64,000 nucleotides of DNA from Acinetobacter pittii ATCC 19004 = CIP 70.29 (lineage in GTDB: Bacteria; Pseudomonadota; Gammaproteobacteria; Pseudomonadales; Moraxellaceae): positions 541,906 to 605,905 of the forward strand of contig NZ_KB849786.1 in NCBI RefSeq assembly GCF_000369045.1, written 5' to 3'. Positions 12,083 to 22,032 of the stretch are shown here, piece by piece. The notes beneath the pieces were generated by a model. That model was not told where the DNA came from, searched no databases, and worked only from the letters and a program-made list of their open reading frames with translations. The position numbers and the translations under genes are program-made. Every line of letters starts with the position of its first letter. Position 1 is the stretch's first letter.

Positions 12083-12454
12083 CTATTCTTTATAATTAAC
12101 GATCTCTTCACAGAGCTCATGTTGCTCATGATGATCCATTTGTTTTGCCGCAAGACGTGCTTCATTTAATAAAGTTTTAAATTCAGCATCATTTTGTAGA
12201 GTCGCTAAGGTCATTGATTTATTTGAATAACCACTTAAATACATTGCAATAATCTTTTGAGCGTTTGACTCAAGTTTTTTATTTGTTCCGACAAAAGCTG
12301 GGCAGATTTCCTGCAAAACTTGCGTTGCGGCAATGTCATCTTTAATTAAGCTATCAGCCTCTTGTGTTGAGATATCCTCATCTGCAAAAACCGCTTGCGT
12401 ACACAATGTGATGCTGATCCCCAATACCTGAAAAAAAGGAGCAAAAGTTTTCAT
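12083..12454 (-). CDS. Small secreted protein, paralogue of the 11506 gene
   Basis: A 123-residue protein with a signal peptide (MKTFAPFFQVLGISITLCTQAVFA). It shares with its neighbour the pattern QVLxEICPxxxG, then AEFKxxLxEARxxAK, then LCxxxxxY, so the two are tandem paralogues with the same cysteine pair. The function is unknown. Its promoter is divergent from surE. A hairpin at 12015-12044 (GGTTTTCTG/CAGAAAACC) lies after the stop codon without a strong T run, so transcription could continue into the downstream paralogue. Confidence 0.7.
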   Translation of the reverse strand: MKTFAPFFQVLGISITLCTQAVFADEDISTQEADSLIKDDIAATQVLQEICPAFVGTNKKLESNAQKIIAMYLSGYSNKSMTLATLQNDAEFKTLLNEARLAAKQMDHHEQHELCEEIVNYKE

Positions 12455-12555
12455 TTTTTCACAATTTTATAATGCTATGGAGGCATAAATATATATAATT
12501 CAACAAATAATTCAATTGTGAAAACCTTTAGGTTTATTTGTAGAGAAAGATTTTA

Positions 12556-13326
12556 GTGAATATTTTAATTGCGAATGATGACGGTGTTTTTGCGCCAGGT
12601 ATACAGGCTTTAGCTGAAGCATTAAGACCACTTGGACGCGTGGTTGTGGTTGCACCAGAAAGTGAAAGAAGTGGTTTTTCAAGTGCATTAACATTGGATC
12701 GACCATTACGCCCCATTCAAATTGCCGAAGATGTCTGGGCAGTGAATGGTACACCAGCAGATTGTGTTTATTTATCCATGAATGGTTTGTTTGATTTTGA
12801 GTTTGACTTGGTCGTGAGCGGAATCAATAGTGGTGCGAACTTAGGTGATGATGTTTTATATTCAGGAACAGTCGGTGCTGCATTTGAAGGTCGTTTAATG
12901 AAACAACCTGCAATCGCTGTGTCTTTAGCGGGTCCTGATGTACGTGCTTATAACGATAAAGAAGATTATGCTCAGGCTGCTCAATGGGTACATGATTTTA
13001 TTGCAAGCGGATTACCAGCTTTGCCTCCGCGACATATCTTTAATATAAACATTCCTGACGTGCCGCAGTTAAAAGGGGCGCAGATTACATATCAAGGTCG
13101 CCGTGCTCAATCTAAGCCTATTACCAGTCATGTCGATCCACGAGGCCGTCAAGTTTACTGGATTGGTCTAGCAGGTGAGGCGGTTACAGATCCGCAACGT
13201 GTTTCTAGCCAGATTCAATCTGATTTCTTTGCTGTTGCAAACGGTTATGTAAGTGTTACCCCTATTCAAATGGATGCAACAAATTACGCTGTTTTAGAAG
13301 ATTTACAGATCAGTTTGAGTCAATAA
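12556..13326 (+). CDS. surE: 5'/3'-nucleotidase SurE
   Basis: A 256-residue metal-dependent nucleotidase/polyphosphatase. The N-terminus [17 protein letters not shown] carries the two metal-binding aspartates (ND-D motif). Downstream are the conserved serine in [25 protein letters not shown], and the [22 protein letters not shown] loop. The start is GTG, preceded by a GAGAAAG element. SurE is often linked to nlpD in Gammaproteobacteria, as here; pcm and rpoS are not present between or after them. Confidence 0.95.
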   Translation: MNILIANDDGVFAPGIQALAEALRPLGRVVVVAPESERSGFSSALTLDRPLRPIQIAEDVWAVNGTPADCVYLSMNGLFDFEFDLVVSGINSGANLGDDVLYSGTVGAAFEGRLMKQPAIAVSLAGPDVRAYNDKEDYAQAAQWVHDFIASGLPALPPRHIFNINIPDVPQLKGAQITYQGRRAQSKPITSHVDPRGRQVYWIGLAGEAVTDPQRVSSQIQSDFFAVANGYVSVTPIQMDATNYAVLEDLQISLSQ

Positions 13327-13362
13327 TTTGCCTCGAATGTTATAACTTTGTGAATAAAGAAA

Positions 13363-13391
13363 AAGAGGAACGTGTTTCCTCTTACTTTTTT
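13363..13391 (+). terminator. Terminator after surE
   Basis: AAGAGGAA/TTCCTCTT stem with a 5-nt loop and a T6 tract after two bases. It separates surE from nlpD. Confidence 0.8.
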
Positions 13392-13437
13392 GGTACTCTT
13401 AGCCGAAATGATTTGTAGCATTTAGTGAGGGAGATCA

Positions 13438-14265
13438 ATGCATTTAATTGGGCAACAAAGCAGAGTGCATATCCAAAAAGACAAAATAATGAAAATTATG
13501 TTGTTGTCTGTGGCTGTAGGTTTTACCGTTGCTATGGCAGGGTGTGCTTCTAAACCACAAATTAATAATAGTTCTCGCTATGCAATGGCTCCTAACTATT
13601 ACACAGTTCGTTCAGGTGATACTTTAAGTGGTATCGCAATGCGTTATGGCCTCGACTATATTAGTATTGCCGAAATGAATGATATTGCTCCGCCATATCG
13701 TATTTATGTTAATCAGTCTTTGCGTTTGAAGAAAGGTTCTTCACCAAGAACAGTATCTACGCAAGTCATGGCACAACCTGAGCAAATCAAACGTCAAACC
13801 ATTGCTCTACCAACCACACAACCTGTTACACCAGTAACTCAGCCTACAACGACCGCACCGTCAACGAATACGACAGTGACTTCGGTTGCACCAAATTCTA
13901 GTTTACGCTGGATAAAACCGAATAATGGGCCAGTGATTCAAGGGTTTAATTTGGCAAATAATGTCAAAGGAATCCGTTATGGTGGAAATCAGGGTGACCC
14001 TATTTATGCCGCAGCAGATGGTCAAGTTGTCTACGCAGCTGATGGCTTAAAAGAATACGGCAATCTGGTTTTAATTAAGCATATTGACGGCTATATCAGT
14101 GCCTATGCCCACAATAGCAAGATGTTGGTGAAAAGCGGTGACAATGTAACTGCTGGACAAAAAATTGCCGAGATGGGCTCTACTGGGGCTTCTCAGGTCA
14201 TGCTTGAGTTCCAGATCCGTTTGGATGGAAAACCAATTAATCCTATAAATCTTTTACCAAAATAG
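13438..14265 (+). CDS. nlpD: NlpD-like LysM/M23 lipoprotein, probable amidase activator
   Basis: A 275-residue lipoprotein. A signal segment (IMLLSVAVGFTVAMAGC) with a lipobox is followed by a LysM domain (YYTVRSGDTLSGIAMRYG, about 54-98), a Pro/Thr/Gln-rich linker, and a C-terminal M23/LytM domain (about 160-275). The LytM domain has lost zinc ligands: GIRYGG replaces the HxGxDxxx motif, and LEFQIR replaces the HxH motif. This is the non-catalytic pattern of E. coli NlpD, which activates the cell-separation amidase AmiC. The ATG at 13438 has a strong GAGGGAG site; an internal ATG at 13489 would give a shorter signal peptide. Confidence 0.9.
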   Translation: MHLIGQQSRVHIQKDKIMKIMLLSVAVGFTVAMAGCASKPQINNSSRYAMAPNYYTVRSGDTLSGIAMRYGLDYISIAEMNDIAPPYRIYVNQSLRLKKGSSPRTVSTQVMAQPEQIKRQTIALPTTQPVTPVTQPTTTAPSTNTTVTSVAPNSSLRWIKPNNGPVIQGFNLANNVKGIRYGGNQGDPIYAAADGQVVYAADGLKEYGNLVLIKHIDGYISAYAHNSKMLVKSGDNVTAGQKIAEMGSTGASQVMLEFQIRLDGKPINPINLLPK

Positions 14266-14367
14266 CTAATGCATAAAACTTAGGTTTCCTCGTATAATAT
14301 AATTGGTTGCTTTCATTACAACAATAAGCATTTTTTTATAAATTTAGAATTAGATTTGAGGAAACCT

Positions 14368-15297
14368 ATGTTAGATCAGCTTCGTGCGATGGGTGTTTTT
14401 GCTTGTGTGGTTGAAAAAAGTTCATTTAGTGGTGCGGCACGTGAATTAGGAATTACAACAAGTGCGGTGAGCCAGCAGATTCGATCCCTTGAGCATGAAA
14501 TGGATGTAATTCTATTACATCGCTCCACGCGTAAACTCAGTTTGACAGAAGCCGGACAGGCTTTTTTTTCAAGCTGTCAAGAAATGTTGGCGGCTGCTGA
14601 AAGGGGGAAAATCAGAATTAATGAGTTGAGGGATGACTTAATTGGGGATTTGCGTATCGCAACTACTCCTGATTTAGCAGTTCAGCACCTCATTCCTGCG
14701 TTATCTCACTGGATGTCAGCTCATCGCGGTTTATCTGTGCATTTTGAAGTTGGGCATCGTTATATCGACTTAATTGAAGAGCGAATTGATATTGCAGTGC
14801 GCATGAGTTCTACGCCGGTAGAAGAAAGCAGCTCTGTCATTCCGATGGCTTTTGTCGATCAGATTTTGGTAGCTTCTCCAAGTTATCTGAATCAATCTAG
14901 TCCAATTGTGCATCCTAATGATTTAAGAGATCATGAGTTATTATCAATTAATGTCATGAATGACGCGCACCATTTCCATTTTCAACATGTAAAAACGGGT
15001 GAAACACTTAATGTTGAAATGCAAAGCCGTTTGCAAAGCAATAATTTACAAGTTGCAAAAGCGTTATGTCAGCAAGGACATGGTATTGCAAGAATTTTAT
15101 ATTTAGATGCTCAAAAAGAGTTAAAAAATGGTTCTTTAATTGAACTCATGCCAGATTGGAAATTACCAACTTTTACTTTGTATGCAGAAGTTGCCAAGCA
15201 TGACCAACAGCCAATGAAAATTCAGCGCTGTGTTGAAGCACTTAAACAATATTTTAGTCAGTTAGCAGGAGGACGAGCGATCCAAATCGTTCGCTAA
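14368..15297 (+). CDS. LysR family transcriptional regulator
   Basis: A 309-residue LysR-type regulator. The N-terminal winged helix-turn-helix includes FACVVEKSSFSGAARELGIT and SAVSQQIRSLEHEM, followed by LLHRSTRKLSLTEAG. The C-terminal effector domain is of the CrgA/AaeR-like type. The ATG at 14368 follows a GAGGAAACCT ribosome-binding site; an in-frame TTG upstream is not needed. The target is unknown. The gene is co-directional with nlpD but has its own AT-rich upstream region, and it ends at a shared convergent terminator. Confidence 0.88.
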   Translation: MLDQLRAMGVFACVVEKSSFSGAARELGITTSAVSQQIRSLEHEMDVILLHRSTRKLSLTEAGQAFFSSCQEMLAAAERGKIRINELRDDLIGDLRIATTPDLAVQHLIPALSHWMSAHRGLSVHFEVGHRYIDLIEERIDIAVRMSSTPVEESSSVIPMAFVDQILVASPSYLNQSSPIVHPNDLRDHELLSINVMNDAHHFHFQHVKTGETLNVEMQSRLQSNNLQVAKALCQQGHGIARILYLDAQKELKNGSLIELMPDWKLPTFTLYAEVAKHDQQPMKIQRCVEALKQYFSQLAGGRAIQIVR

Positions 15298-15315
15298 TTT
15301 TCGCCTCTAAAAGTA

Positions 15316-15346
15316 AAAAGGGCCTGTATTTGACAGGCCCTTTTTT
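15316..15346. terminator. Bidirectional terminator between the lysR and Lon-like genes
   Basis: Stem AAAAGGGCCTGT/ACAGGCCCTTTTTT with a 5-nt loop between convergent genes. Confidence 0.9.
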
Positions 15347-15347
15347 A

Positions 15348-17966
15348 TTATTTCTGTTTTAAGGTTGCGACTTCTTCTACACTTTCTTGCGGCAGATCTT
15401 CCGCAGTAAGTTCTTCATGCTTCTTAATTTTTTTCTTATTTTTCTTTTTCTTCTTTGGCTCCTCTTCAATTTCTGCGCCATCTTCAATGGCTTGCCAATA
15501 TTCGAGTTGCTCCATTACAGCAGCATAAATAGAGTGTTTACTGTACTTACCTTTTTTGTCGAGTGTACCGACAGGGCGGGCCATTAAAATCTCAAGCGCT
15601 TGATCAATCGTATCAATCGCATGGATATGGAATTGACCACTTTGTACCGCATCAATTACATCTTGGCGTAACATCAAGTGCTGCATGTTTTGACGTGGAA
15701 TAATGACACCTTGTTTGCCAGTTAAACCTTGTAATTTACACGCATCATAGAAGCCTTCAATTTTTGCATTTACACCACCAATTGGTTGAACTTGGCCTAA
15801 CTGGTTCATAGAACCCGTAATTGCCCATGATTGATCAATTGGTATTTGGCTAATTGCAGAAATTAATGCAGAAAGCTCGGCAACTGTTGCACTGTCGCCG
15901 TCTACTTGTCCATAACTTTGTTCAAATGCAAGCGCAGCAGAGAAATGTAAAATCTGTTCACGACCGAAGTGAGCTTTCAAGAAGCTAGACATGAGCAATA
16001 CGCCTTTGGCATGCAGTGAACCGCCAAGTTCTACACTACGCTCAATATCAAGAATATCGCCACCACCTTGATAGACTGATGCAGTCAAACGTGAAGGTAA
16101 ACCAAACTCAACATCTGCATAGTGAATAACAGAGAGGGCATTAATCTGACCTAAACGATGACCAGAAGTCTCGATTAACTGAGTTCCACGTGACAGATCT
16201 TGCCAGTAAAGCTCTCTTAAATAGCCTAAGCGATACTGTCTGTGTTGTAGTGCCAAGTTAATGTGCTGGTCAGTTACAAGCTTTTCATTGGCTTTAAATG
16301 CATGGTGATGTGCTTCGCGAATGAGGTCGCCTAAAGTTGAAGCATGTAACGACAGTGAGCTTTGGTCTTCTGCCTGACGACTTGAGTCGGTAAGTAAAGC
16401 TGCTAAAGCACTGCGGTCAAACGGAAGTAATTTATCCGCTTGTACATAGTCAGCAATTAGCTGCATGTAAGCTTGTTCATTTTCGTCATTACGTTGCAGA
16501 GTATCAGTAAAATCTGCACGTATTTTAAATACGCTACCAAGTTCTGGTTCTACTTCTAAAATTTCATAATAAATTTCAGGTTCTGCCATAAGAACCACTT
16601 TAATATCAAGCGGAACAGCAGCAGGTTCAATCGAGATAGAGCCTGTTAACGTCAGCATATGTTCAAGAGAAGAAAGCTTGAGTTGGCCTGATTTTAAGGC
16701 GCGCTTTAAACCTTGCCATGCATAAGGCTGTTCGAGTAATTGCTCGGCCTCAAGCATTAAAAAGCCACCATTCGCTTGATGTAGAGCACCTGGACGAATG
16801 AGAGTGAAATCTGTGGTAATTGTGCCGTTGTGAGTAAGTTGTTCAACATGACCAAGCAAGTTGTAGTGCGTTGGGAAATCTTCAAAAATAACCGGTGCAC
16901 CACTGTTTGGTTTGTTTGAGACAATTACATTGGCCTGATAACGTGCAGGCACACGATTGAACATTGCCGGAGCAAAGTCATCTTCTTCTTGCTCTAAAAT
17001 GAGTTCAACATTATCAATTACATCTTGAGCATATTGTTTTAAATAATCTTCAAGGCCCTTGACTTGACCATATTTATTTAAAATCAAATCCATGCGTGGC
17101 TTAACCACTTGAGTCGCGATGTCTCGATTCAACACAGAGACTTTGTCACGTGCGTCATCTTCTAAATCACCTAAATGCAAACCAAGACGCTCGAGTTTTT
17201 TATCCATGTAGCGAACATTCGCTGCAATTTCAGCACGTTGCTTAGTATTTAGAGCATCAATTTCTGTTTGAGTCAGTTCTTGCACCTGATCATCTTTTAC
17301 TTGTACAGGTACAAAGCCATGCTTTTCATTACGGGAGATGAGTTTTAAGTCGAGCTCTTCGCCTTCTTTGGTTAACTCGACAAGCGCTTGTTGCTGCTCA
17401 TCTCCAGTTTCCTCACGGATACGCTCAATCCGGTTATGATAGGTCTCGGCACTAAAACGGCGTTCAAGCTGTTTTAAAATAATTTGCCAAGTTTGATGAA
17501 GGGCATGTTGAAACTTTGTCCCTTGTCCAGCAGGGAAGCGTAGAGCAAGTGGTTGGCGTGCCTGCTTAAAATTATAGACATATACCCAGTCATCTGGAGT
17601 AGGCATTGTTTTCGCATGTTGTTGGAGTAAACGCTTAATCATGGTGCGTTTACCTAAGCCTGCTGTTCCTACTGCAAAAATGTTATAGCCAGAGTAGGGT
17701 AAAGAAATACCTGCTTCTACCGATGCTTTGGCACGGTCTTGCCCTAAAAAGTTATTAAGCGGTTTTATAGGTTTTGTAGAAGCTGGAATTTTTTCAAAAT
17801 CTGGAATATGTGTAAGTTGTTCGGGTTTTAAGGCTGTTTTATCCAAAGTCATTTTTATATCAGGTTGCTCAAAAGCTGAAGGAAATGCATTTATTGTGAC
17901 GTTTGTGGTGTTTGTTTTAGCGAGTGATAAAGTTGAGATGGTCACTTGATCAAGTTTTTGTGTCAC
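15348..17966 (-). CDS. Lon-family ATP-dependent protease (YcbZ/LonB-like)
   Basis: An 872-residue AAA+/Lon-protease fusion of the YcbZ-like type, distinct from canonical Lon because it lacks the N-terminal substrate domain. The P-loop reads GTAGLGKRT, where the usual Ser/Thr after GK is replaced by Arg. A long helical insert (about 170-330) follows. The proteolytic domain has the catalytic serine in QVDGDSATVAELSALIS and the lysine in GGVNAKIEGFYDAC. The C-terminus has a highly basic tail (PKKKKKNKKKIKK) and then an acidic end. It presumably acts in cytoplasmic protein quality control. The start is GTG (GTGACACAAAAA) with only a weak upstream GGA. Whether ATP hydrolysis works with the altered P-loop is not known from sequence. 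Confidence 0.85.
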   Translation of the reverse strand: MTQKLDQVTISTLSLAKTNTTNVTINAFPSAFEQPDIKMTLDKTALKPEQLTHIPDFEKIPASTKPIKPLNNFLGQDRAKASVEAGISLPYSGYNIFAVGTAGLGKRTMIKRLLQQHAKTMPTPDDWVYVYNFKQARQPLALRFPAGQGTKFQHALHQTWQIILKQLERRFSAETYHNRIERIREETGDEQQQALVELTKEGEELDLKLISRNEKHGFVPVQVKDDQVQELTQTEIDALNTKQRAEIAANVRYMDKKLERLGLHLGDLEDDARDKVSVLNRDIATQVVKPRMDLILNKYGQVKGLEDYLKQYAQDVIDNVELILEQEEDDFAPAMFNRVPARYQANVIVSNKPNSGAPVIFEDFPTHYNLLGHVEQLTHNGTITTDFTLIRPGALHQANGGFLMLEAEQLLEQPYAWQGLKRALKSGQLKLSSLEHMLTLTGSISIEPAAVPLDIKVVLMAEPEIYYEILEVEPELGSVFKIRADFTDTLQRNDENEQAYMQLIADYVQADKLLPFDRSALAALLTDSSRQAEDQSSLSLHASTLGDLIREAHHHAFKANEKLVTDQHINLALQHRQYRLGYLRELYWQDLSRGTQLIETSGHRLGQINALSVIHYADVEFGLPSRLTASVYQGGGDILDIERSVELGGSLHAKGVLLMSSFLKAHFGREQILHFSAALAFEQSYGQVDGDSATVAELSALISAISQIPIDQSWAITGSMNQLGQVQPIGGVNAKIEGFYDACKLQGLTGKQGVIIPRQNMQHLMLRQDVIDAVQSGQFHIHAIDTIDQALEILMARPVGTLDKKGKYSKHSIYAAVMEQLEYWQAIEDGAEIEEEPKKKKKNKKKIKKHEELTAEDLPQESVEEVATLKQK

Positions 17967-18131
17967 TGTTGATATCCAGCAAAAGAAAACGAAGGTTGAA
18001 GCTTAAAGGTATACAGGTTTAGCATAAAATATCAAGCAAACTTGCCGTTTTTATCGCCAAAACGAAATTGATTGCATAAAGAATCTTGAAAGCAATTGTA
18101 AGAAGGGTTTGAATAGGCACATTTATAATTT

Positions 18132-20306
18132 ATGGAAAATAAAAAACGAATGAGTGCTGAATCAAAAGGGTGGAAAAGTTCCTTTATGGCCTTCTTGGAT
18201 CGCCGAGCAATTATTATGTTGTTTTTAGGCTTTTCATCAGGAATTCCCATATTTCTAATTTTTTCAACCTTATCATTTTGGTTGACTGAAGCTGGAATTA
18301 ACAGAAGTACTATCACCATGTTCTCTTGGGCAGCTTTGGCTTATTCGTTCAAGTTTATTTGGGCACCTTTGATAGATAAATTACCACTTCCTTATTTAAC
18401 AAGAAAAATGGGGTTAAGACGTAGTTGGCTATTAGTTGCACAAATTTTGGTTATCTGTGCAATTTGCTTAATGGCATTTACAAATCCCTTACCAAATACT
18501 TCTGATTTTGGCTCATTTTCAAATCTGACCATTATGGCAGCAGCTGCTATTTTCCTTGGCTTCTCTTCAGCTACTCAAGATATTATTGTTGATGCTTATC
18601 GTATTGAATTAACTGAAGATCCTAATGTGCAAACTGTTTTAGCTTCAACGTATAATGCTGGATATCGTACTGCTACAATCATTACACAATTAGGTGCGTT
18701 ATTATTTGCAGCTTCACTGGGTACAGCTGTTGGTAATTATATATATGAAGCTTGGCGAACTACATATTTATTAATGGCAGGCCTCATGGGTATAGGAATA
18801 ATTACAACATTATTTATTCATGAGCCTGAAGTTAAACGTATTCAACATCACTATCAAGCTAAAGACTATTTTCAGTTATTCTCGGTTTTTGTTATTTCAA
18901 CCATCGTTTTTGGGATTAGCTTTTACCAAATTGGTTTAATTTTTGATTCGTTTTCTATCGAAGATGCTTTTTTAAACTTTCTACTTTTAGTCATTAAATT
19001 TTTAATTAGTATATCATTTGCGGTTATTGTAATTTTGGGGTTAATTAAATTTGGTCTAATTAATAAGAAAATTGTTGTAGAAACATGGTTGTCACCTTTA
19101 CTAGATTTTTTTAAGCGATACGGATTAAAAGTTGCTTTAGCAATTTTATTGCTAATAGGTTTTTATCGTATTTCAGATGTCGTTGCTGGTGTAATGGCTA
19201 ATTTATTCTATTTAGACTTAAATTTTGATAAAGAAGAAATTGCTTGGTTTAATAAGTTTTTTGCAATCTTCTTTGTCATATTGGGTGGTTTTCTCGGAGG
19301 AATGTTAGCGCAACGCTATAATGTAATGAAAATGATGTTGTTAGGAGCAATTTTAGCAAGCACTACCAACTTGATTTTTGTTGGATTAGTTAAATCTGGC
19401 GCTACTATGCAAAATGTTCAAGTCCATATAGGGGATCAAACTTATACTACAAGCCCTGATGAAGTAGGAAATTGGTCACTAAAATTCCCGAGTAATACAT
19501 TGACGACAGCTCAGAATGAAGTCTCAATTAATTCTCAGCCTGTAGGCTATGCTGAACCTTTAAAGATAAACCTTCCAATAAAAGTATTTAACTCAGAATC
19601 ACAACCAGATATTTATGTTCAAGCAATTGGTGGAGATAATCTTTTATATAAAGATGAGCTGAAAAAAGATGTAATTCTTCATGGTAGTTTATTGAATCTA
19701 CCTAAAAATAGTGAGCTAAAATCCGTTAGTATTTTATTGAATTCACAAAACAAAATAGAAGGTAAGATTAAAGGTAGTGATTGGAATGTTATTATTCCTG
19801 GAAATGATCTTGCTAAACTTAATTCAATACAAGTAGAAGCAAATTATGAAGCCAATAAGCAAATACATACTTTAACTTTAAACCATTCTTATCAAAAGCA
19901 GCTAGAAGAGAATCAACCTCGTTATCGTATGAGTTTATCCGATATTCCAGCGATTCCGATTGATAAAAATATGGATATCGAATTGAAAGGAAAAGTAGTT
20001 GTTCCCTATAGCAAAGTTTGGTTAGTAATGGGCATCATATTTGATAACTTAGCCTCCGGATTAGCTGGGGCAGTTTTTATTGCATTTCTTTCTAGTTTAA
20101 CTAGTGTGTCATTTACTGCCATGCAATATGCTATTTTTAGCTCGCTAATGCTGTTGTTACCAAAAACGATTGGTGGTTACTCAGGTACAATAGTGAATCA
20201 TATCGGTTATTCAGGCTTTTTTACGGCTACATTTTTGATGGGATTACCAATTTTATTACTCGTGATTTGGGTGGGTAAGTTGTTGGCTAATCAATCATCA
20301 AAATGA
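18132..20306 (+). CDS. ampG: AmpG-family muropeptide permease with large periplasmic insert
   Basis: A 724-residue major-facilitator protein. The N-terminal half has AmpG motifs: [51 protein letters not shown] and YNAGYRT. AmpG imports GlcNAc-anhydroMurNAc peptides for peptidoglycan recycling and affects ampC induction in many species. Compared with E. coli AmpG (about 490 residues) it has extra membrane segments around 248-305 and a soluble insert of about 200 residues (about 424-627). The insert is rich in beta strands, with Ig-like stretches such as [20 protein letters not shown], and it splits the last membrane bundle. The ATG at 18132 lacks a clear ribosome-binding site; an ATG at 18150 is an alternative. 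gloA follows after 22 bp. Confidence 0.85.
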   Translation: MENKKRMSAESKGWKSSFMAFLDRRAIIMLFLGFSSGIPIFLIFSTLSFWLTEAGINRSTITMFSWAALAYSFKFIWAPLIDKLPLPYLTRKMGLRRSWLLVAQILVICAICLMAFTNPLPNTSDFGSFSNLTIMAAAAIFLGFSSATQDIIVDAYRIELTEDPNVQTVLASTYNAGYRTATIITQLGALLFAASLGTAVGNYIYEAWRTTYLLMAGLMGIGIITTLFIHEPEVKRIQHHYQAKDYFQLFSVFVISTIVFGISFYQIGLIFDSFSIEDAFLNFLLLVIKFLISISFAVIVILGLIKFGLINKKIVVETWLSPLLDFFKRYGLKVALAILLLIGFYRISDVVAGVMANLFYLDLNFDKEEIAWFNKFFAIFFVILGGFLGGMLAQRYNVMKMMLLGAILASTTNLIFVGLVKSGATMQNVQVHIGDQTYTTSPDEVGNWSLKFPSNTLTTAQNEVSINSQPVGYAEPLKINLPIKVFNSESQPDIYVQAIGGDNLLYKDELKKDVILHGSLLNLPKNSELKSVSILLNSQNKIEGKIKGSDWNVIIPGNDLAKLNSIQVEANYEANKQIHTLTLNHSYQKQLEENQPRYRMSLSDIPAIPIDKNMDIELKGKVVVPYSKVWLVMGIIFDNLASGLAGAVFIAFLSSLTSVSFTAMQYAIFSSLMLLLPKTIGGYSGTIVNHIGYSGFFTATFLMGLPILLLVIWVGKLLANQSSK

Positions 20307-20328
20307 AAGTTTCCTAGGAGATAAATAT

Positions 20329-20730
20329 ATGCGAATGCTTCATACAATGTTGCGAGTAGGCAATTTAGAACAATCTTTAAAGTTCTATACCGAAGTATTA
20401 GGGATGAAGTTACTTCGTAAGCGTGATTATGAAGAAGGGCGCTTTACACTAGCATTTGTTGGTTACGGCGATGAAGAAACCAATACCGTGCTTGAGCTTA
20501 CCCATAACTGGGATACATCAAGTTATGATTTAGGCAATGCCTACGGTCACATTGCCATTGGTGTTGATGATGCCTACAAAGCGTGTGAAGAAATTAAAGC
20601 ACGTGGTGGCAAAGTTGTGCGTGAAGCGGGGCCAATGAAAGGTGGTGTTACTGTTATCGCATTTGTTGAAGATCCAGACGGCTATAAAGTCGAATTGATT
20701 CAACAAGATGCTAATGCGACAAATAACTAA
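20329..20730 (+). CDS. gloA: Lactoylglutathione lyase (glyoxalase I)
   Basis: A 133-residue glyoxalase I that converts the methylglyoxal-glutathione hemithioacetal to S-lactoylglutathione. Its metal ligands fit His5 ([10 protein letters not shown]), the Glu in [10 protein letters not shown], the His in [12 protein letters not shown] and the Glu in GYKVELIQ. The length and the phrase [25 protein letters not shown] (split here by position 35-55) are as in E. coli GloA, which uses nickel. The ribosome-binding site AGGAG is 8 nt before the ATG. It may be co-transcribed with ampG. Confidence 0.96.
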   Translation: MRMLHTMLRVGNLEQSLKFYTEVLGMKLLRKRDYEEGRFTLAFVGYGDEETNTVLELTHNWDTSSYDLGNAYGHIAIGVDDAYKACEEIKARGGKVVREAGPMKGGVTVIAFVEDPDGYKVELIQQDANATNN

Positions 20731-20787
20731 AAATTGACTGTGATGCTTTAAGAATTAGTTCTTAAAAGTCTAGCTTTATTTTTTTAG

Positions 20788-20840
20788 CCCAGTATGATGA
20801 ACGCTTGACCAAATGGTCAATTTATCAACTGGGTTTTTTT
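20788..20840 (+). terminator. Long terminator hairpin after gloA
   Basis: Outer stem CCCAGT/ACTGGG and inner stem TTGACC/GGTCAA with partial pairing between them, followed by seven T. It lies just upstream of the symporter gene, whose transcript probably starts after it. Confidence 0.75.
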
Positions 20841-20870
20841 ATTTATCTAGAATAATCATAGGATATGGCT

Positions 20871-21836
20871 ATGCTGAAGTTATTGGCGCTTGATCGATTT
20901 ACAGTTTTGTTAGTTGGAATGGTGCTACTAGCAACATTTTTTCCAGTCAGTGGTCAAGCAGCTCAATATTTCAATACACTGACCACAGTCGCGATTGCAA
21001 TCTTATTCTTTTTGCATGGTGCGAAACTATCACGTGAGGCTGTGATTGAAGGTATTTTGCATTGGAAAATGCATTTACTGGTCTTCGCATTTACTTTCTT
21101 TATTTTCCCTGTAATTGGTCTGTTGGCTAAGCCAATTTTATTACCTCTGTTAGGTCAACAACTGTACTGGGGTTTTTTATTTATGTGCTTTTTACCCTCT
21201 ACAGTTCAATCCTCTATTGCATTTACGTCAGTTGCAAAAGGGAACGTGGCGGGAGCGGTGTGCAGTGCATCTTTTTCAAACTTGATTGGTATGTTTATTA
21301 CACCAGTCTTGGTGAGCTTTTTTATTTTAGGCCAAAGCCAACATGGATTTGACCCGACGACTTCAATTATACAAATTACATTATTACTGTTAGTGCCATT
21401 TATTTTAGGTCAATTATTACGTCCTTATATTTTCCCTTATATGGCAAAAGTTCCGAGTATTGTTAAAGCATTCGATCAAGGCTCGATTTTGATGGTGGTG
21501 TATGGCGCATTTAGTGGAGCAGTAGTTGCAGGACTTTGGCATCAAGTAAGTTGGAAAACTTTACTCATTCTAACAATTGCGTGTTCAGTGCTCTTAACAG
21601 TCATTATGCTATTAGCACTTTACCTACCACGTGCTTTAGGTTTTAACCGAGCAGATCAAGTTACGGTTTTCTTTTGTAGCTCTAAAAAGACCTTGGCAAG
21701 TGGTGTTCCGATGGCGCAAATCTTATTTATTGGCCAACCATTAGGCATGATCGTTTTGCCTATTATGATCTTTCACCAAATCCAATTAATGGTGTGTGGC
21801 GTGATTGCAAATTACTGGGCTAAATCGAAAGATTAA
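20871..21836 (+). CDS. Bile acid:sodium symporter family transporter (YfeH-like)
   Basis: A 321-residue inner-membrane protein with about ten membrane segments and the SBF-like/BASS fold. Family features include the FLHGAKLS segment after TM2, the crossover motif FLPSTVQSSIAFTSVAKGN with conserved polar residues, and the second crossover FFCSSKKTLASGVPMAQILF. E. coli YfeH and the related ArsB/Acr3 and bile-acid carriers move organic anions with sodium or protons; the substrate here is unknown. The ATG at 20871 has AGGA at a suitable distance, while the ATG at 20865 is too close to it. Confidence 0.88.
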   Translation: MLKLLALDRFTVLLVGMVLLATFFPVSGQAAQYFNTLTTVAIAILFFLHGAKLSREAVIEGILHWKMHLLVFAFTFFIFPVIGLLAKPILLPLLGQQLYWGFLFMCFLPSTVQSSIAFTSVAKGNVAGAVCSASFSNLIGMFITPVLVSFFILGQSQHGFDPTTSIIQITLLLLVPFILGQLLRPYIFPYMAKVPSIVKAFDQGSILMVVYGAFSGAVVAGLWHQVSWKTLLILTIACSVLLTVIMLLALYLPRALGFNRADQVTVFFCSSKKTLASGVPMAQILFIGQPLGMIVLPIMIFHQIQLMVCGVIANYWAKSKD

Positions 21837-21860
21837 TTCGCAAAAGAAAATTATTTGACG

Positions 21861-22032
21861 TATAATGCTGCCCACTTGTTGTGCTTAGCTCTAACCCTAG
21901 AGGTTTCGGTGGGCCAAAAGAATGGTCTGTTGTGGTGTTGATCTGCTCATTTTGAGCCTGTCCTCAACTTAGTTGAGAGTGATCAATTGCGATGACAGCT
22001 TAAGCCTTTCTTCCAATTAGGAGTAATCGACG
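21861..22032 (+). promoter_or_regulatory. Promoter element and structured leader of rpmE
   Basis: A perfect TATAAT (21861-21866) lies about 165 nt before the rpmE start codon, with no good -35 match at 17 bp. The predicted untranslated leader contains several hairpins, including CTCTA/TAGAG near 21890 and CTCAAC/GTTGAG near 21963. A long structured leader before a ribosomal protein gene suggests autogenous control by L31, as reported for E. coli rpmE. This function is inference. Confidence 0.5.

Noticed and set aside
18032..18319. Minus-strand frame across the ampG start
   Set aside because: Antisense shadow of a well-supported permease gene, with unremarkable composition.
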